Shown here: piece by piece, positions 37,188 through 47,412 of the stretch | How positions within the stretch are numbered: position 1 is the first letter of the stretch | Layout of the letters: the number at the start of each line of letters is the position of its first letter | Assembly (NCBI RefSeq): GCF_000970345.1 | Contig: NZ_LAQU01000017.1 | Coordinates: 45,974 to 109,973 of the forward strand | Length of the DNA stretch: 64,000 nucleotides | Reading direction: 5' to 3' | Source of the DNA: Robbsia andropogonis | GTDB lineage: Bacteria; Pseudomonadota; Gammaproteobacteria; Burkholderiales; Burkholderiaceae | Notes under the pieces: generated by a model | Database searches by the model: none | What the model saw: only the letters and a program-made list of their open reading frames with translations | Told to the model about the DNA's origin: nothing | Position numbers and translations under genes: made by a program

Positions 37188-37307
37188 TACATATCTCCAG
37201 ATAGACCATTGCAGCGGCGATACGTCGCCGCCACGTGTGTGCACGTGAGGTACTGCAGGTTGTTGTTGCCAGTTCTGCGTTGTGTTGCCCGACGGATGCC
37301 GCGCGCC

Positions 37308-37323
37308 TGCCGCATTCGTGCCA
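37308..37323 (-). promoter_or_regulatory. Candidate sigma-54 promoter of glnA
   Basis: On the minus strand, TGGCACGAATGCGGCA has the -24 element TGGCACG and the -12 GC at the required GG-N10-GC spacing; the -12 TT is replaced by CG. It lies about 120 bases before the glnA ATG, with likely NtrC sites upstream. Confidence 0.6.
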
Positions 37324-37535
37324 CGCCCGAGTGCGGCGCACACGTGCCGTCCGGCAACACGCCGGGCGGATAGAACCCATAATGCATGAAGCGTGCCCGA
37401 TGCACCGCAACGAGGCGTGGGCGCGCTATCCCGGCGCGGCCACTACGTTTTTTTTGTCCATCGCCGCGTGCATCGACATTCCGCACATCGCACGCCCCAT
37501 GATAAACCCGTTACGCACCTATATAGAGCATATTC

Positions 37536-37574
37536 GCGCACCAAAATGGATATTGCACCAATTTTGGGCGCGCA
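37536..37574 (-). promoter_or_regulatory. Candidate paired NtrC-binding sites upstream of glnA
   Basis: Two GCACCA half-sites (37538-37543 and 37555-37560), 17 bases apart, are each followed after three bases by a TGG- or TTGG-like partial second half, as in the NtrC dyad TGCACCA-N-TGGTGCA. They lie about 240 bases upstream of the expected start of the sigma-54 promoter, a normal enhancer distance. Confidence 0.5.
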
Positions 37575-37700
37575 TTAGCCACTTAGCCTGCTTTCGGCGC
37601 CACGGAGCCGTTGCTAGAATACGCTCAACCATACTGACCGCGCGGCATGACGGATCGATGACGACTCGATGCAACGCGGCTTGCCCCAGGACATGACACG

Positions 37701-38228
37701 ATGACCGCTTCCAGCTCGTCCCCTGCCGCCCCCGCGTCCGCTTCATCTCCCCAGGCCGATACCGCCGCAGCAATCCTGGCGCGGGGTACAAATCGCGGCA
37801 AGGAGGCTGGCTTGTCGTACGCCGGCGCATTGACACCCGACGAGGCATTTGGCCTCCTTCAGCTCACGCCCGAAGCCTTGCTGGTGGACGTCCGGACGCT
37901 GGCGGAATTAACCTGGGTCGGCCAACCGGACATTCCGCGGGACCAGTATGCGCATATCGAGTGGAACGGCTGGCCGGGCGGCGCGCGCAACGACGCGTTT
38001 ATCGAGATGCTTCGCGGGGCATGCGGTGCGCTTGGTGCTGATCGGCCGGTGTTAATGCTTTGCCGTAGCGCCGTACGCTCCAAGGCAGCAGGGCAATTAG
38101 CCGCCGCACACGGATTCTCCCACGTGTTCGACGTATTGGAAGGGTTCGAGGGGGACAAGGACACCGCCGGTCACCGCAAATCAGTGGGCGGCTGGTGCTG
38201 GCGTGGCCTGCCCTGGCGCGGAGCGTGA
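37701..38228 (+). CDS. Rhodanese-like domain protein
   Basis: Single-domain sulfurtransferase-like protein of 175 residues. After an Ala/Ser-rich N-terminal 25 residues come GLSYAGALTPDEAFGLLQ, LLVDVRTLAELTWVG and the active-site loop LCRSAVRSKAAG with the persulfide Cys, then GFSHVFDVLEGFEGD. The sulfur acceptor is unknown. It is divergent from glnA and stands alone. Confidence 0.88.
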   Translation: MTASSSSPAAPASASSPQADTAAAILARGTNRGKEAGLSYAGALTPDEAFGLLQLTPEALLVDVRTLAELTWVGQPDIPRDQYAHIEWNGWPGGARNDAFIEMLRGACGALGADRPVLMLCRSAVRSKAAGQLAAAHGFSHVFDVLEGFEGDKDTAGHRKSVGGWCWRGLPWRGA

Positions 38229-38374
38229 TCGCGACGACGGCTTTTACCGCCGAGTCCGCCCCCAAGAAGGCGCGCGCAACGGGCACGGCTGAACGACAGA
38301 CGCTACGCCGGGGCGTGCCGTGTGCCGTGCCGAAAATCGGCGACCGCAAGTCGCCGCGCGAATCTGGGCGCGTG

Positions 38375-39190
38375 TCAGCCGCCTTTGCCGGCCGAGGGGG
38401 CCTCGACCATTTCCCCCCCTAGCGTAGTGATGCCATCGCGGAGAACGGCAAAGGCCGCTTCTACCGATACCGCATCGCCCTTTACGCCGAGGTCGATATG
38501 GTGTCGCGCATACAGCGCACCACGCTGGGCATCTCCGACGCTGGGCAAGCTGAACGCCTTTACGGTCGGAAACGTCGTCTCGATCTGGCGCATCAACGGC
38601 GCGATGGTCGATTCGGCCAATCCAAACACCAGGATCGATCGTTCTACACGCGTGTCCACATGATGCAAATGCGCGTAATGCGTGTCCAGCACCCATTCGA
38701 TCATTGGCCAGGCCATGACTGGAAAGCCCGGCACGAAGTGGTGATCAGCAACGCTGAAACCAGGAATCTTGTTGTACGGATTCGGGATGATCGCGGCACC
38801 CACGGGAAATTCACCCATTTTCAGCCGCTGCTGGTTCTCCGGCAGCGCCAGATCGGGCTGCGCGTGGCCCGTCATGTCTCGCATCCGCTCCACGATCAAC
38901 GCCTTCGCGGCGTCATGCAGCGCGAGCGGCACGCCAAGCGCCTCGGCGGCGCATTGCCGCGTGTGGTCATCCGGCGTCGCGCCAATGCCGCCAGTGCTGA
39001 ACACCACATCGCCGCCCGAGAGCGTCCGCCTCAACGTTGCTGTGATCCGCGCGGGATCGTCGCCAACGTATTCAGCCCAATCCAATGACAGGCCGCGGGC
39101 GGCCAACAAACCGATCACCTGCGACAGGTGTTTGTCCGTGCGACGGCCGGAAAGAATCTCGTCGCCGATGATGATGATGCCGAATGCCAT
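38375..39190 (-). CDS. CinA/MoaB-type molybdopterin-binding domain protein
   Basis: Protein of 271 residues with the MoCF-type fold, often annotated competence/damage-inducible protein A. It starts MAFGIIIIGDEILSGRRTDKHL at ATG 39190 and has the motif FSTGGIGATPDDHTRQCAAEAL. The C-terminal nicotinamide-nucleotide amidase domain of full CinA is missing, so it is the short form. The actual substrate is unknown. The gene lies 53 bases after the EI24-domain gene on the same strand. Confidence 0.85.
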   Translation of the reverse strand: MAFGIIIIGDEILSGRRTDKHLSQVIGLLAARGLSLDWAEYVGDDPARITATLRRTLSGGDVVFSTGGIGATPDDHTRQCAAEALGVPLALHDAAKALIVERMRDMTGHAQPDLALPENQQRLKMGEFPVGAAIIPNPYNKIPGFSVADHHFVPGFPVMAWPMIEWVLDTHYAHLHHVDTRVERSILVFGLAESTIAPLMRQIETTFPTVKAFSLPSVGDAQRGALYARHHIDLGVKGDAVSVEAAFAVLRDGITTLGGEMVEAPSAGKGG

Positions 39191-39243
39191 GCCGGAAACC
39201 CAAGGATAAGGACAGCGCGTTCTGCCAGACTTTCCAGCATACC

Positions 39244-40098
39244 TCACGCATCCCGGACTTGCCTGACCGGGGGCGGTGTTTCCTCACGCAGCGCTTCCAG
39301 CGCGCGCAAGCAGTAATGCCCGAACCACAGCGCGGAGAATACGAAGATCACGACGTAGAGCCATACGGAAATCAAGGCGATGACCGGGAACAATACGATT
39401 GTGATCGCCGACGTCGCGAACAGCAGTGCCGGCACCGCGCCCAGCAAACCACAAACAATACCGATCGCGAGCAACGGCGTGCGATGACGCCGCAACAGAC
39501 TGCGACGCTCGTCGGCGCTAGCGTGCAACGCCAGTGCGTCGTAACTCATCATCCGGTAGGTGAGCCAGCCCCACAGCGCCGGGGGCACGATCGCCATGAA
39601 TGGGGGGACGAACCACAACGGCAACGTCACGATCATCAGGACGACAAAGATCAGGGTCGACCACGTTCCGTAGCCGATACTGCCCAGCAGGCTGCCGCCG
39701 TGCAGTGCATCCAGATGGGCGAAGCGGCGCCGGCTTAGATGCGCGATCACCGCGGGCATCGATGTCACGCCGATCAAGAGCAGAATCGTGACGACAATCA
39801 ATGGAATGGCGACGGCAACAACCAGGAACGGCGCGAACACCAAATGCAACCCACCTAATCCGATAAACGCGATCGCCCGTTCGACCCCGTCCAGTACCGG
39901 CCACTGCGCGAGAAAAGCGCGCACCCAGCCGGTGGCGCGTTCCCAACCGGCGTATAACAACAGCCCCCAGATAGCCGCGGACATGACGAATGGGGCCACC
40001 GTCAACCACCAGACACGTGGATTAAAGAAGCCGGAAATCGCACGCGCCAGCGACGCGATGACTTCCGTATTTTGTCGAAACTCACCGTTGGAGCGCAT
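39244..40098 (-). CDS. EI24 domain (CysZ-like) membrane protein
   Basis: Inner-membrane protein of 284 residues with several hydrophobic segments. It shows the family opening LARAISGFFNPRVWWLTVAPF and the later MSYDALALHASADERRSLLRRHR, typical of the EI24/CysZ family, some members of which import sulfate. The ATG at 40098 overlaps the end of hrpA by 17 bases, so it is probably translated from the same mRNA. No sulfate gene is nearby, so transport of sulfate is not asserted. Confidence 0.82.
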   Translation of the reverse strand: MRSNGEFRQNTEVIASLARAISGFFNPRVWWLTVAPFVMSAAIWGLLLYAGWERATGWVRAFLAQWPVLDGVERAIAFIGLGGLHLVFAPFLVVAVAIPLIVVTILLLIGVTSMPAVIAHLSRRRFAHLDALHGGSLLGSIGYGTWSTLIFVVLMIVTLPLWFVPPFMAIVPPALWGWLTYRMMSYDALALHASADERRSLLRRHRTPLLAIGIVCGLLGAVPALLFATSAITIVLFPVIALISVWLYVVIFVFSALWFGHYCLRALEALREETPPPVRQVRDA

Positions 40099-43000
40099 CC
40101 CACACCTTATGCAGACGTTTAACGGACACCGGCATGGGTGTCTTCAATTCCTGCGCAAATAAGGAGATGCGCAGTTCTTCCAGCAACCAGCGGAACTGCT
40201 CCAGCCGCGGATCGGAACCCGCCCGCCATTGCGACGCCATGCGTTGATATTGCGTGCGCAATGGCGCCATATCAAGACTCGCCCGCGCGTCGCGCTGAGG
40301 ATCGGCCTTCAGTTTTGTCAAGCGCACGCCAATGCCTTGCAAATAGCGTGGGAAATGCGACAACTGCGCGTAGGGCGTCTCGGCGATGAAGCGCTTGCCA
40401 ACCAAGGCGCGCAATTGCTGCAACATGTCGTCGTGCGGCGCACCGAAACTTTTCGCCTGCGCCAGTTTTTTGCTGACATCGGTGTACTCCGTCAGGATCG
40501 TTGCGACTAACCGCGACACCTCCTGCGCCAGCAAGGACAACCGCGCCCGCCCTTCGTCGCGACGGACCGCAAACGCGGCATCGTCGTCCGGAAGCGGCTC
40601 GACCAAACAGGCGCGTTCAATCGCGCAATCCAGCAATTGCGATCGAAGTTCGTCCTGTGTGCCGAGCGACATGTACTGCATCGCCATCTGCTGCAGTCCC
40701 GGCAAATTCTTTTCGAGGTACTTCAACGGCTCTCGCAGTTGCAGCGCAAACAAACGCCGCAGGCCGATGCGGTGGGTCGTACCCGCCTCTTCCGGCGAGT
40801 CAAATACCTGCACTTCGACATGCGTCCCGCGATCCACTAGCGCCGGATAGCCATACAGGGTATTGCCACCTCGACGAATTTCCAGCAGTTCGGGCAACTT
40901 GCCGAATGTCCAGTTCGTCAGGTTATCGTACAGCGCGGTGCCGGAAGCCGCTGAGGCACCGGCGTCAGCGGAAACACGCGCGCCATTTCCCACAATGGCG
41001 GTTGCAGCCGACGTGCCGGTGCCCAACCGCGGCGTGACGTTCCCTGAGTTACCCCGTAGTAAGCCACGCTTGCCCGCGCCATCGCGGGCATCGCGCATGT
41101 TGTCGCCATCGTCGTCGGCCGACTCGGCCACCGTGCTGGCCAATGCGATCTGCGCAAATTGCTGTTGCGCCTGACCGCCGTATTCCACGCGCAGCGTGGA
41201 CAGGCTACGCGCCATGGCCAACTGACGGCCGTGCTCGTCCACGAGCTTGAAATTCATGAACAAGTGCGCCGCGAGCGTCTCCAGCTTGAAATCCGATGGT
41301 CGTATCGATTGTTGTGTCAGCGCGCGGATATCGGCGCACAACGCGTCCACGAGACCCTCCGCCACCATCGTGCTGCCACTGCCATACACGCGCGGCGCAT
41401 GCCGGTCCAGGAACCCGGCCGCATAGTCGGGCAACGGCACGCAATGGCGTCGCAGCTTTTGCGGCAATGACTTGAGCAAGGCCTGCACCTTCTCCTTCAG
41501 CATCCCCGCCACCAGCCATTCGCAACGTCGCTCGCCCACCTGATTCAACGCAAAGAGGGGGATTGTCAGCGTGACACCGTCACGCGGCGAACCCGGCTCG
41601 AAGTGATACGACAACCCCATGTCCTGACCGGCAATGGCCACCCGTTTCGGGAACAGGTCGGTGGTGATCCCGGCCGCCTCGTGCCGCATCAGGTCGTCAC
41701 GCGACAGATACAACCGTTTTGTCGCCGGCTGGCCCGGCTCTGCGGAAGTACCGGCATGACCCTCGGTGTCGGTCTTCCCGCCCGACCCGTTTTTGCCCAC
41801 GGCACTCCCCGCGTGGCGATACCATTTCTCGAAATCCACCGCGGTGCAGACATCGGCCGGAATCTGCTGATCGTAGAATGCAAAAATCAGCTCGTCGTCG
41901 ACCAGCACATCCTGTCGTCGTGACTTGTGTTCGAGTTGCGCAATGTCCGCCAGCAGCCGGCGGTTATGCGCGAAAAACGGCAGCCGCGTGTCGAACTCCC
42001 CTTCGACCAGCGCGCCGCGGATGAACAGCTCGCGCGCCCGGGCCGGGTCGCGCTTGCCGAAATCAACCCGTCGGCGCTGATAGATCGGCAAGCCGTATAG
42101 CGTCGCGCGCTCGAACGCCACGACCTGGGCCGCCTTCTTTTCCCAATGCGGCTCGGAGAGCGACGTGCGCAGTAAATGGGACCCGACCTTCTCGATCCAT
42201 TCCGGTTCCACCCGGGCGACACACCGCGCATACAAGCGCGTGGTCTCGATCATTTCAGCGGCAATGACCCATTTTCCCGCTTTCTTGCCGAGCGTCGAAC
42301 CGGGCCACAGATGAAACTTGATACTGCGCGCGCCGAGATAGTGGGGCTCGTCCTCGGCGCGCATGCCGATATTGCCGAGCAGTCCGGCCAACAGCGCCAG
42401 ATGCACCTGCTCGTAGGTCGCCGCGGCTTCGCCCAGACGCCAGCCCTGCTCACGCGCCACCGTCAATAACTGCGTGTGCACATCGCGCCATTCGCGTAAG
42501 CGAAGATGCGACAGGAATCGCGCACGGCATTGATCGATCAGTTGCCGGTTCGTTTTCTTGTGTTCAACCGCTTCGGTGAACCATTTCCAGATGTTCAGCC
42601 AGACCAGGAATTCCGAGCGCTCGTCGGCAAACTGCCTATGCGCCTGGTCCGCCGCTTCTTGCGCTTCGAGCGGCCGGTCGCGCGGATCTTGCACCGAAAG
42701 TGCCGATGCGATGATCAGCATCTCACGCAACGCACCGCTGTCCCGTCCCGCCAGGATCATCCGGCCGACCCGCGGGTCCAATGGCAGCCGTGCCAACTCT
42801 CGCCCCAGCTTCGTCAGGCGGTTGTCATCGTCGACCGCACCCAGTTCCGCCAACAGCTGATAGCCGTCGGCGATCGCGCGGCCGGTAGGCGCCTCCAGAA
42901 ACGGAAAGGTCTCGATATCGGTCAGGTGCAGCGACTTCATCCGCAAGATGACCGACGCCAGCGATGAGCGCAGGATTTCAGGATCGGTGAAACGGGGCCG

Positions 43001-44584
43001 TGACTGAAAATCGGCTTCGTCGTAGAGACGGATGCAAACACCATCGGCTACCCGTCCGCAACGGCCGGCGCGCTGGTTCGCCGCAGCCTGCGATGCCGGC
43101 TCGACCTGCAGTTGCTCGACCTTGTTGCGATACGAATAGCGTTTGACGCGCGCCAGACCGGTATCGACGACATAGCGAATGCCCGGCACGGTAAGGGAGG
43201 TCTCGGCAACGTTTGTCGCCAGTACGATGCGTCGCGCGTTCGACGGTTTGAAGACGCGCTCCTGCTCCGCCGCGGACAGCCGCGCGAACAGCGGCAGGAT
43301 CTCCGTATGCGGCGGATGATGCTTGCGCAGCGCCTCCGCGGCCTCGCGAATTTCGCGTTCACCGGGCAGGAATACGAGCACGTCACCGGAGCCCACGCGC
43401 GCGAGTTCGTCCACCGCGTCGACGATGGCATCGATCAAATCACGCTCGGCGCGGCGGGTGCCACGCGCGCTATCCCCCGCCGCCTCGCGCTGCGCGTTCG
43501 TCGGCGTGCGGCGCCCCTCACCGGGTTGCGCCTTTGTATCGCCTTTCGCCGCGACACCGGCCGGCCCCATACCGTCTGGCTGAACCGGACGATAACGGAT
43601 TTCGACGGGATACAGACGCCCGCTGACCTCGATCGCAGGCGCCGGAATAATATCGTCCTCGGGCGCGACGGGCCGGCCGTCGCGATCCTGGGCCGACTTG
43701 ACGGATCGCGTTGGCGCACCCTCCGCGGATACGTTCGTCATCGGCTGTGGCGAGGACTCGCCGGGACGCCGCGGACGACCAAAGTGCCGCGCGAAACGCG
43801 CCGCGTCGATTGTCGCGGAGGTGACAATCACTTTCAGGTCGGGCCGCTTGGGCAGCAACTGCTTCAGGTAGCCCAGCAAGAAATCGATATTGAGGCTACG
43901 CTCGTGCGCCTCATCAATGATCAATGTGTCGTACGCACGCAACATGGGGTCCGACTGCGTTTCTGCGAGCAGGATACCGTCCGTCATCAATTTGACCGAT
44001 GCGCCGGGCGACAATGTGTCGTTGAACCGCACCTTGTAGCCGACGATCTCGCCAGGCGGCGACTGCAATTCGTCCGCGATGCGTCGCGCGGTTGCCGATG
44101 CGGCAATACGACGCGGCTGCGTATGCCCGATAAGACCCGTGCCCCCGGCGCCGCGACCTCGGCCGAGCGCCAGGCAGATCTTTGGCAACTGGGTGGTTTT
44201 GCCGGAGCCGGTTTCGCCACTGACGATGACCACCTGATGCGCGGCAATGGCACGTGCGATCTCTTCCCGGCGCGAAGAGACCGGCAGCGCCTCGGGAAAA
44301 GTGATGACGCCTACCGGGTTGGCGGGCGGGGCGCTCCGGGCCGGGGACGCTGCAGGATCGGTCCGCGCGCCACGACGGTCTGGATCACGCCGTGCGCCTT
44401 GGCCAGGCGCGCCAGCGGGTAAGTCGGCAGCGCCACGTGCCCGGCGCGCGATACCCCCGGCGTCGGCAGGGCGATCGGCGGGCGCGTCAGGCATGGGCGG
44501 CCGCACGGCATGCGCCGATGCGGTTTCGGGGGCGGTGGGCGCAGTGGCGCGCGCCGGGCGATCAGGTTTGGCAGCATTCGACAT
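40082..44584 (-). CDS. hrpA: ATP-dependent RNA helicase HrpA
   Basis: DEAH-box RNA helicase of 1500 residues. An Ala/Pro/Arg-rich N-terminus of about 95 residues precedes the core: GETGSGKTTQLPKICLALG (Walker A), IIDEAHERSLN, VTSATIDAARF and QRAGRCGRVADGVCIRLY. The large DUF3418-type C-terminal part follows. Compared with E. coli HrpA it is longer. The extra length lies in the N-terminus and in low-complexity inserts, notably near residues 270-390 of the helicase core and a Gly/Ala-rich one in the C-terminal half. It is divergent from argA. Confidence 0.95.
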   Translation of the reverse strand: MSNAAKPDRPARATAPTAPETASAHAVRPPMPDAPADRPADAGGIARRARGAADLPAGAPGQGARRDPDRRGARTDPAASPARSAPPANPVGVITFPEALPVSSRREEIARAIAAHQVVIVSGETGSGKTTQLPKICLALGRGRGAGGTGLIGHTQPRRIAASATARRIADELQSPPGEIVGYKVRFNDTLSPGASVKLMTDGILLAETQSDPMLRAYDTLIIDEAHERSLNIDFLLGYLKQLLPKRPDLKVIVTSATIDAARFARHFGRPRRPGESSPQPMTNVSAEGAPTRSVKSAQDRDGRPVAPEDDIIPAPAIEVSGRLYPVEIRYRPVQPDGMGPAGVAAKGDTKAQPGEGRRTPTNAQREAAGDSARGTRRAERDLIDAIVDAVDELARVGSGDVLVFLPGEREIREAAEALRKHHPPHTEILPLFARLSAAEQERVFKPSNARRIVLATNVAETSLTVPGIRYVVDTGLARVKRYSYRNKVEQLQVEPASQAAANQRAGRCGRVADGVCIRLYDEADFQSRPRFTDPEILRSSLASVILRMKSLHLTDIETFPFLEAPTGRAIADGYQLLAELGAVDDDNRLTKLGRELARLPLDPRVGRMILAGRDSGALREMLIIASALSVQDPRDRPLEAQEAADQAHRQFADERSEFLVWLNIWKWFTEAVEHKKTNRQLIDQCRARFLSHLRLREWRDVHTQLLTVAREQGWRLGEAAATYEQVHLALLAGLLGNIGMRAEDEPHYLGARSIKFHLWPGSTLGKKAGKWVIAAEMIETTRLYARCVARVEPEWIEKVGSHLLRTSLSEPHWEKKAAQVVAFERATLYGLPIYQRRRVDFGKRDPARARELFIRGALVEGEFDTRLPFFAHNRRLLADIAQLEHKSRRQDVLVDDELIFAFYDQQIPADVCTAVDFEKWYRHAGSAVGKNGSGGKTDTEGHAGTSAEPGQPATKRLYLSRDDLMRHEAAGITTDLFPKRVAIAGQDMGLSYHFEPGSPRDGVTLTIPLFALNQVGERRCEWLVAGMLKEKVQALLKSLPQKLRRHCVPLPDYAAGFLDRHAPRVYGSGSTMVAEGLVDALCADIRALTQQSIRPSDFKLETLAAHLFMNFKLVDEHGRQLAMARSLSTLRVEYGGQAQQQFAQIALASTVAESADDDGDNMRDARDGAGKRGLLRGNSGNVTPRLGTGTSAATAIVGNGARVSADAGASAASGTALYDNLTNWTFGKLPELLEIRRGGNTLYGYPALVDRGTHVEVQVFDSPEEAGTTHRIGLRRLFALQLREPLKYLEKNLPGLQQMAMQYMSLGTQDELRSQLLDCAIERACLVEPLPDDDAAFAVRRDEGRARLSLLAQEVSRLVATILTEYTDVSKKLAQAKSFGAPHDDMLQQLRALVGKRFIAETPYAQLSHFPRYLQGIGVRLTKLKADPQRDARASLDMAPLRTQYQRMASQWRAGSDPRLEQFRWLLEELRISLFAQELKTPMPVSVKRLHKVWDALQR

Positions 44585-44592
44585 AGCAGCGC

Positions 44593-44600
44593 ATTATAAT
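44593..44600. promoter_or_regulatory. Overlapping TATAAT on both strands between hrpA and argA
   Basis: The 8-base palindrome ATTATAAT gives a perfect -10 hexamer in each direction, 9 bases from the hrpA ATG on one side. Neither direction has a convincing -35 at 16-18 bases, so this is a weak candidate. Confidence 0.25.
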
Positions 44601-44724
44601 CGCGCCATGCGGCCCACACCGCCGCTGCCCGTGCGCCGCAAACGCCCATCGGCTCATTCACCGGCGTCCGCGCGAGCGATGCCACGCCATTTACCGTAAT
44701 TCCATCGCCACTGATACCGCCGCT

Positions 44725-46248
44725 GTGACCGATCCGCTTCGCCCTCTCCCCAGCACGCCCCGCGCAGCGCAAGCGCCAACGTCGCCGCAATCAGTGCCCA
44801 CACCGGAACACGACACCGTGTCCACCATGCCCGCACGCCCTGTTGCCGTAACACCCGCGTCGATCGCGGCGACATCTCCCGCCGCGTCCGGCGGTGCATA
44901 TCGCCCCTCCGCGGAAGCCGAGGCGGCGACGCAGGCGCAATTCGTCGATTGGCTGCGCGCGGTCGCACCGTATATCCATGCGTTTCGCAATAAGACCTTC
45001 GTCGTCGCATTCGGCGGCGAGCTGGTCCGCGATGGCGCGTTGAACGCGCTGATCCAGGACGTGGCGCTGCTGCATGCGATGGGTATGCAGATCGTGCTCG
45101 TTCATGGCTGCCGGCCGCAAGTCGAGGACTCGATGCGCTTGCGCAACCTCGAGTCGCAATTTGCTGGCGGCATGCGGATCACCGATCCGCCGGCGTTGGA
45201 ATCCGCGAAGGAAGCAGCGGGTGAAGTCCGCCTGGACATCGAGGCCGCCATCAGCCAGGGCTTGCCGAACACACCGATGGCGCACGCACGCCTAGGGATC
45301 GTCTCCGGCAATTTCGTGACGGCGCGTCCGGTCGGCATCGTCGATGGCGTGGATTTTCAGCACACCGGCATTGTCCGCAAGGTGGATGCCGACTCGATTC
45401 GCCAGGCATTGGCGAACCGCAAGCTTGTACTGCTGTCGCCACTGGGCTTCTCACCCACGGGCGAAGCGTTCAATCTGGCGATGGAAGATGTTGCCACCAC
45501 GACGGCCATCGCACTGCGTGCGGACAAGCTGATTTTCATCACCGAGCAACCGGGCGTCCTGAGCCCGGACGGCACGCTGGTGCATGAACTGTCACTGGAC
45601 GATGCCCAGCGGCTGCGGGACGCGCATCACGACGGCAGCGCCACACTGGACGATGACGTCGGCTTTTGCCTGAAGCATGTCGTGAAAGCCTGCCGCAGCG
45701 GCGTGCCGCGCGCGCATTTGATTCCGTACACGCTGGATGGCTCGATTCTGCTTGAACTGTTCTCACACGACGGCGTGGGCACGATGGTCGCTTATGACAA
45801 TCTGGAAAGCCTGCGGGAAGCGACGCCGGACGATGTCGCCAACATCATCCAGTTGATCGAACCCCTGGAGAACGATGGCACGTTGGTACGTCGCGATCGG
45901 CACCAGCTCGAACGCGACATCGATCACTTCTCCGTGATAGAACACGATGGCGTCTTGTTTGGCTGCGTCGCATTGTATGCCTATCCGCAGGAGAAGATTG
46001 GCGAGATGGCTTGCCTAACCGTGTCACCGGAAGCGCAAGGCTCCGGTGACGGCGAGCGACTGATGAAACGTATCGAGCAACGGGCACGGGCACGCGGCCT
46101 GAACCGTATTTTTGTATTGACCACCCGTACCGAGCACTGGTTCCTGAAACGTGGGTTTGTCAAGGCTTCGGTCGACGATCTGCCGGAAGACCGGCGGCGC
46201 CTGTACAACTGGCAGCGCCGCTCGCTGGTGCTCATCAAGCAGCTGTGA
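44725..46248 (+). CDS. argA: Amino-acid N-acetyltransferase (N-acetylglutamate synthase) ArgA
   Basis: First step of arginine biosynthesis: acetylates glutamate with acetyl-CoA. An unconserved Pro/Ala/Ser-rich N-terminus of about 70 residues leads into the amino-acid-kinase-like domain ([38 protein letters not shown]), followed by the GNAT domain with the acetyl-CoA loop [14 protein letters not shown] 44725 is the first start; ATG 44827 would also keep both domains. It is followed by yggX 34 bases later. Confidence 0.94.
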   Translation: MTDPLRPLPSTPRAAQAPTSPQSVPTPEHDTVSTMPARPVAVTPASIAATSPAASGGAYRPSAEAEAATQAQFVDWLRAVAPYIHAFRNKTFVVAFGGELVRDGALNALIQDVALLHAMGMQIVLVHGCRPQVEDSMRLRNLESQFAGGMRITDPPALESAKEAAGEVRLDIEAAISQGLPNTPMAHARLGIVSGNFVTARPVGIVDGVDFQHTGIVRKVDADSIRQALANRKLVLLSPLGFSPTGEAFNLAMEDVATTTAIALRADKLIFITEQPGVLSPDGTLVHELSLDDAQRLRDAHHDGSATLDDDVGFCLKHVVKACRSGVPRAHLIPYTLDGSILLELFSHDGVGTMVAYDNLESLREATPDDVANIIQLIEPLENDGTLVRRDRHQLERDIDHFSVIEHDGVLFGCVALYAYPQEKIGEMACLTVSPEAQGSGDGERLMKRIEQRARARGLNRIFVLTTRTEHWFLKRGFVKASVDDLPEDRRRLYNWQRRSLVLIKQL

Positions 46249-46282
46249 GAATAGCTGGAACCATCAAAGAAGGAGCAACATC

Positions 46283-46561
46283 ATGGCGCGAATCGTCCAC
46301 TGCGTGAAACTGAACAAGGACGCGGAAGGTTTCGACTTCCCTCCAGTGCCGGGGCCACTGGGTCAGCGAGTCTATGAAAGCGTCTCGAAAGAGGCCTGGC
46401 AGGAATGGCTGAAACAGCAGACGATGCTGATTAACGAGAACCGCCTGAACATGGCCGATGCCCGCGCGCGTCAGTATCTGATGAAGCAGACCGAAAAATA
46501 CTTCTTCGGAGAAGGCGCGGATACCGCTACCGGTTTCGTTCCGCCGCCCAGCGCCGAATAA
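46283..46561 (+). CDS. yggX: Fe(2+)-trafficking / oxidative damage protection protein YggX
   Basis: A 92-residue protein that protects iron-sulfur clusters from oxidation. The sequence [20 protein letters not shown] and the following [20 protein letters not shown] are diagnostic. AAGGAG lies before ATG 46283. It is probably co-transcribed with argA. Confidence 0.95.
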   Translation: MARIVHCVKLNKDAEGFDFPPVPGPLGQRVYESVSKEAWQEWLKQQTMLINENRLNMADARARQYLMKQTEKYFFGEGADTATGFVPPPSAE

Positions 46562-46611
46562 CCGGTGGCAGTGCCGGCAACGCTGCCGGTGCTTACCGTC
46601 ACCCGTCCGTA

Positions 46612-47310
46612 TCAGGCATAGTCGACCGTTTCCACGCCCTGCGCCGTGGCAAACATGCCGATACGTGCGCGATGCAGCGCGAACACCCCCACCGTCACCA
46701 CCCCGGGCCATTCCACTACCTGCCGCTCGAACGCCAATGGCGCGTCAATGCGCAATCCCGTGATATCGAGAATCTGCTGACCATTGTCGGTCGTGAACGG
46801 GCTACCGTCGGCTTGCGTACGCAACACGGGCGTGCCGCCCATCGCGATGAAACGGCGCGCGATGGCCTCACGCGCGATCGGCACGACTTCCACCGGCAAC
46901 GGAAAACCACCCAGTACCGGTACGCGCTTGGATTCATCGGCGATGCAGAGAAAAGTCGGCGACATGGCCGCCACGATTTTTTCCCGCGTCAGCGCCCCAC
47001 CGCCGCCCTTGATCATGTTGCCAGCAGCATCGATCTCATCGGCGCCGTCGACGTAGATAGGCAGCGAATCGACGTCGTTGGCATCGATCACCAGGAAACC
47101 ATGGTCCTTCAGCCGTTGTGTGGTCACAACCGAGCTTGATACGGCTCCGCGATAACGCGCACGGTGTGGCGCCAGGGCGTCAATGAAGCAATTCACGGTC
47201 GAGCCGGTACCCACCCCCACCACGGCGCCTTCGGGTACCGATTTCAGTACATAGTCCGCGGCAGCCTGACCCACCCAGCGCTTCAACTCATCCTGCTTGG
47301 CTTTATCCAT
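46612..47310 (-). CDS. rpiA: Ribose-5-phosphate isomerase A
   Basis: Interconverts ribose 5-phosphate and ribulose 5-phosphate in the pentose phosphate pathway. The 232 residues from ATG 47310 ([20 protein letters not shown]) carry [35 protein letters not shown] and LTREKIVA. The frame is open back to 47406 without family sequence. It is convergent with yggX and lies downstream of rlmB. Confidence 0.96.
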   Translation of the reverse strand: MDKAKQDELKRWVGQAAADYVLKSVPEGAVVGVGTGSTVNCFIDALAPHRARYRGAVSSSVVTTQRLKDHGFLVIDANDVDSLPIYVDGADEIDAAGNMIKGGGGALTREKIVAAMSPTFLCIADESKRVPVLGGFPLPVEVVPIAREAIARRFIAMGGTPVLRTQADGSPFTTDNGQQILDITGLRIDAPLAFERQVVEWPGVVTVGVFALHRARIGMFATAQGVETVDYA

Positions 47311-47412
47311 TATTGTCGCCCCTGCTGATTGTTCGTTTGCGTCGCATCGTGCCGCGTCGCGCATTCGCTGCCCTTGTGTCCAGCGTGTTTCCACACCGCA
47401 TGCCACGCGCGC

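Larger units (their letters stand above)
37188..37700. other. glnA upstream regulatory region
   Basis: About 510 bases between glnA (minus) and the rhodanese gene (plus). It holds the candidate sigma-54 promoter and NtrC sites. An AT-rich stretch near 37515-37535 could hold a further sigma-70 promoter, but no clear pair is visible. No gene is supported here. Confidence 0.5.

Noticed and set aside
35574..37373. Open frame of 599 codons on the plus strand opposite glnA
   Set aside because: It is the antisense shadow of a highly conserved gene with GC-rich third positions; the translation is Arg/His-rich and matches no family.
43112..44422. Open frame of 436 codons opposite hrpA
   Set aside because: Shadow of the helicase core; Arg-rich with no domain.
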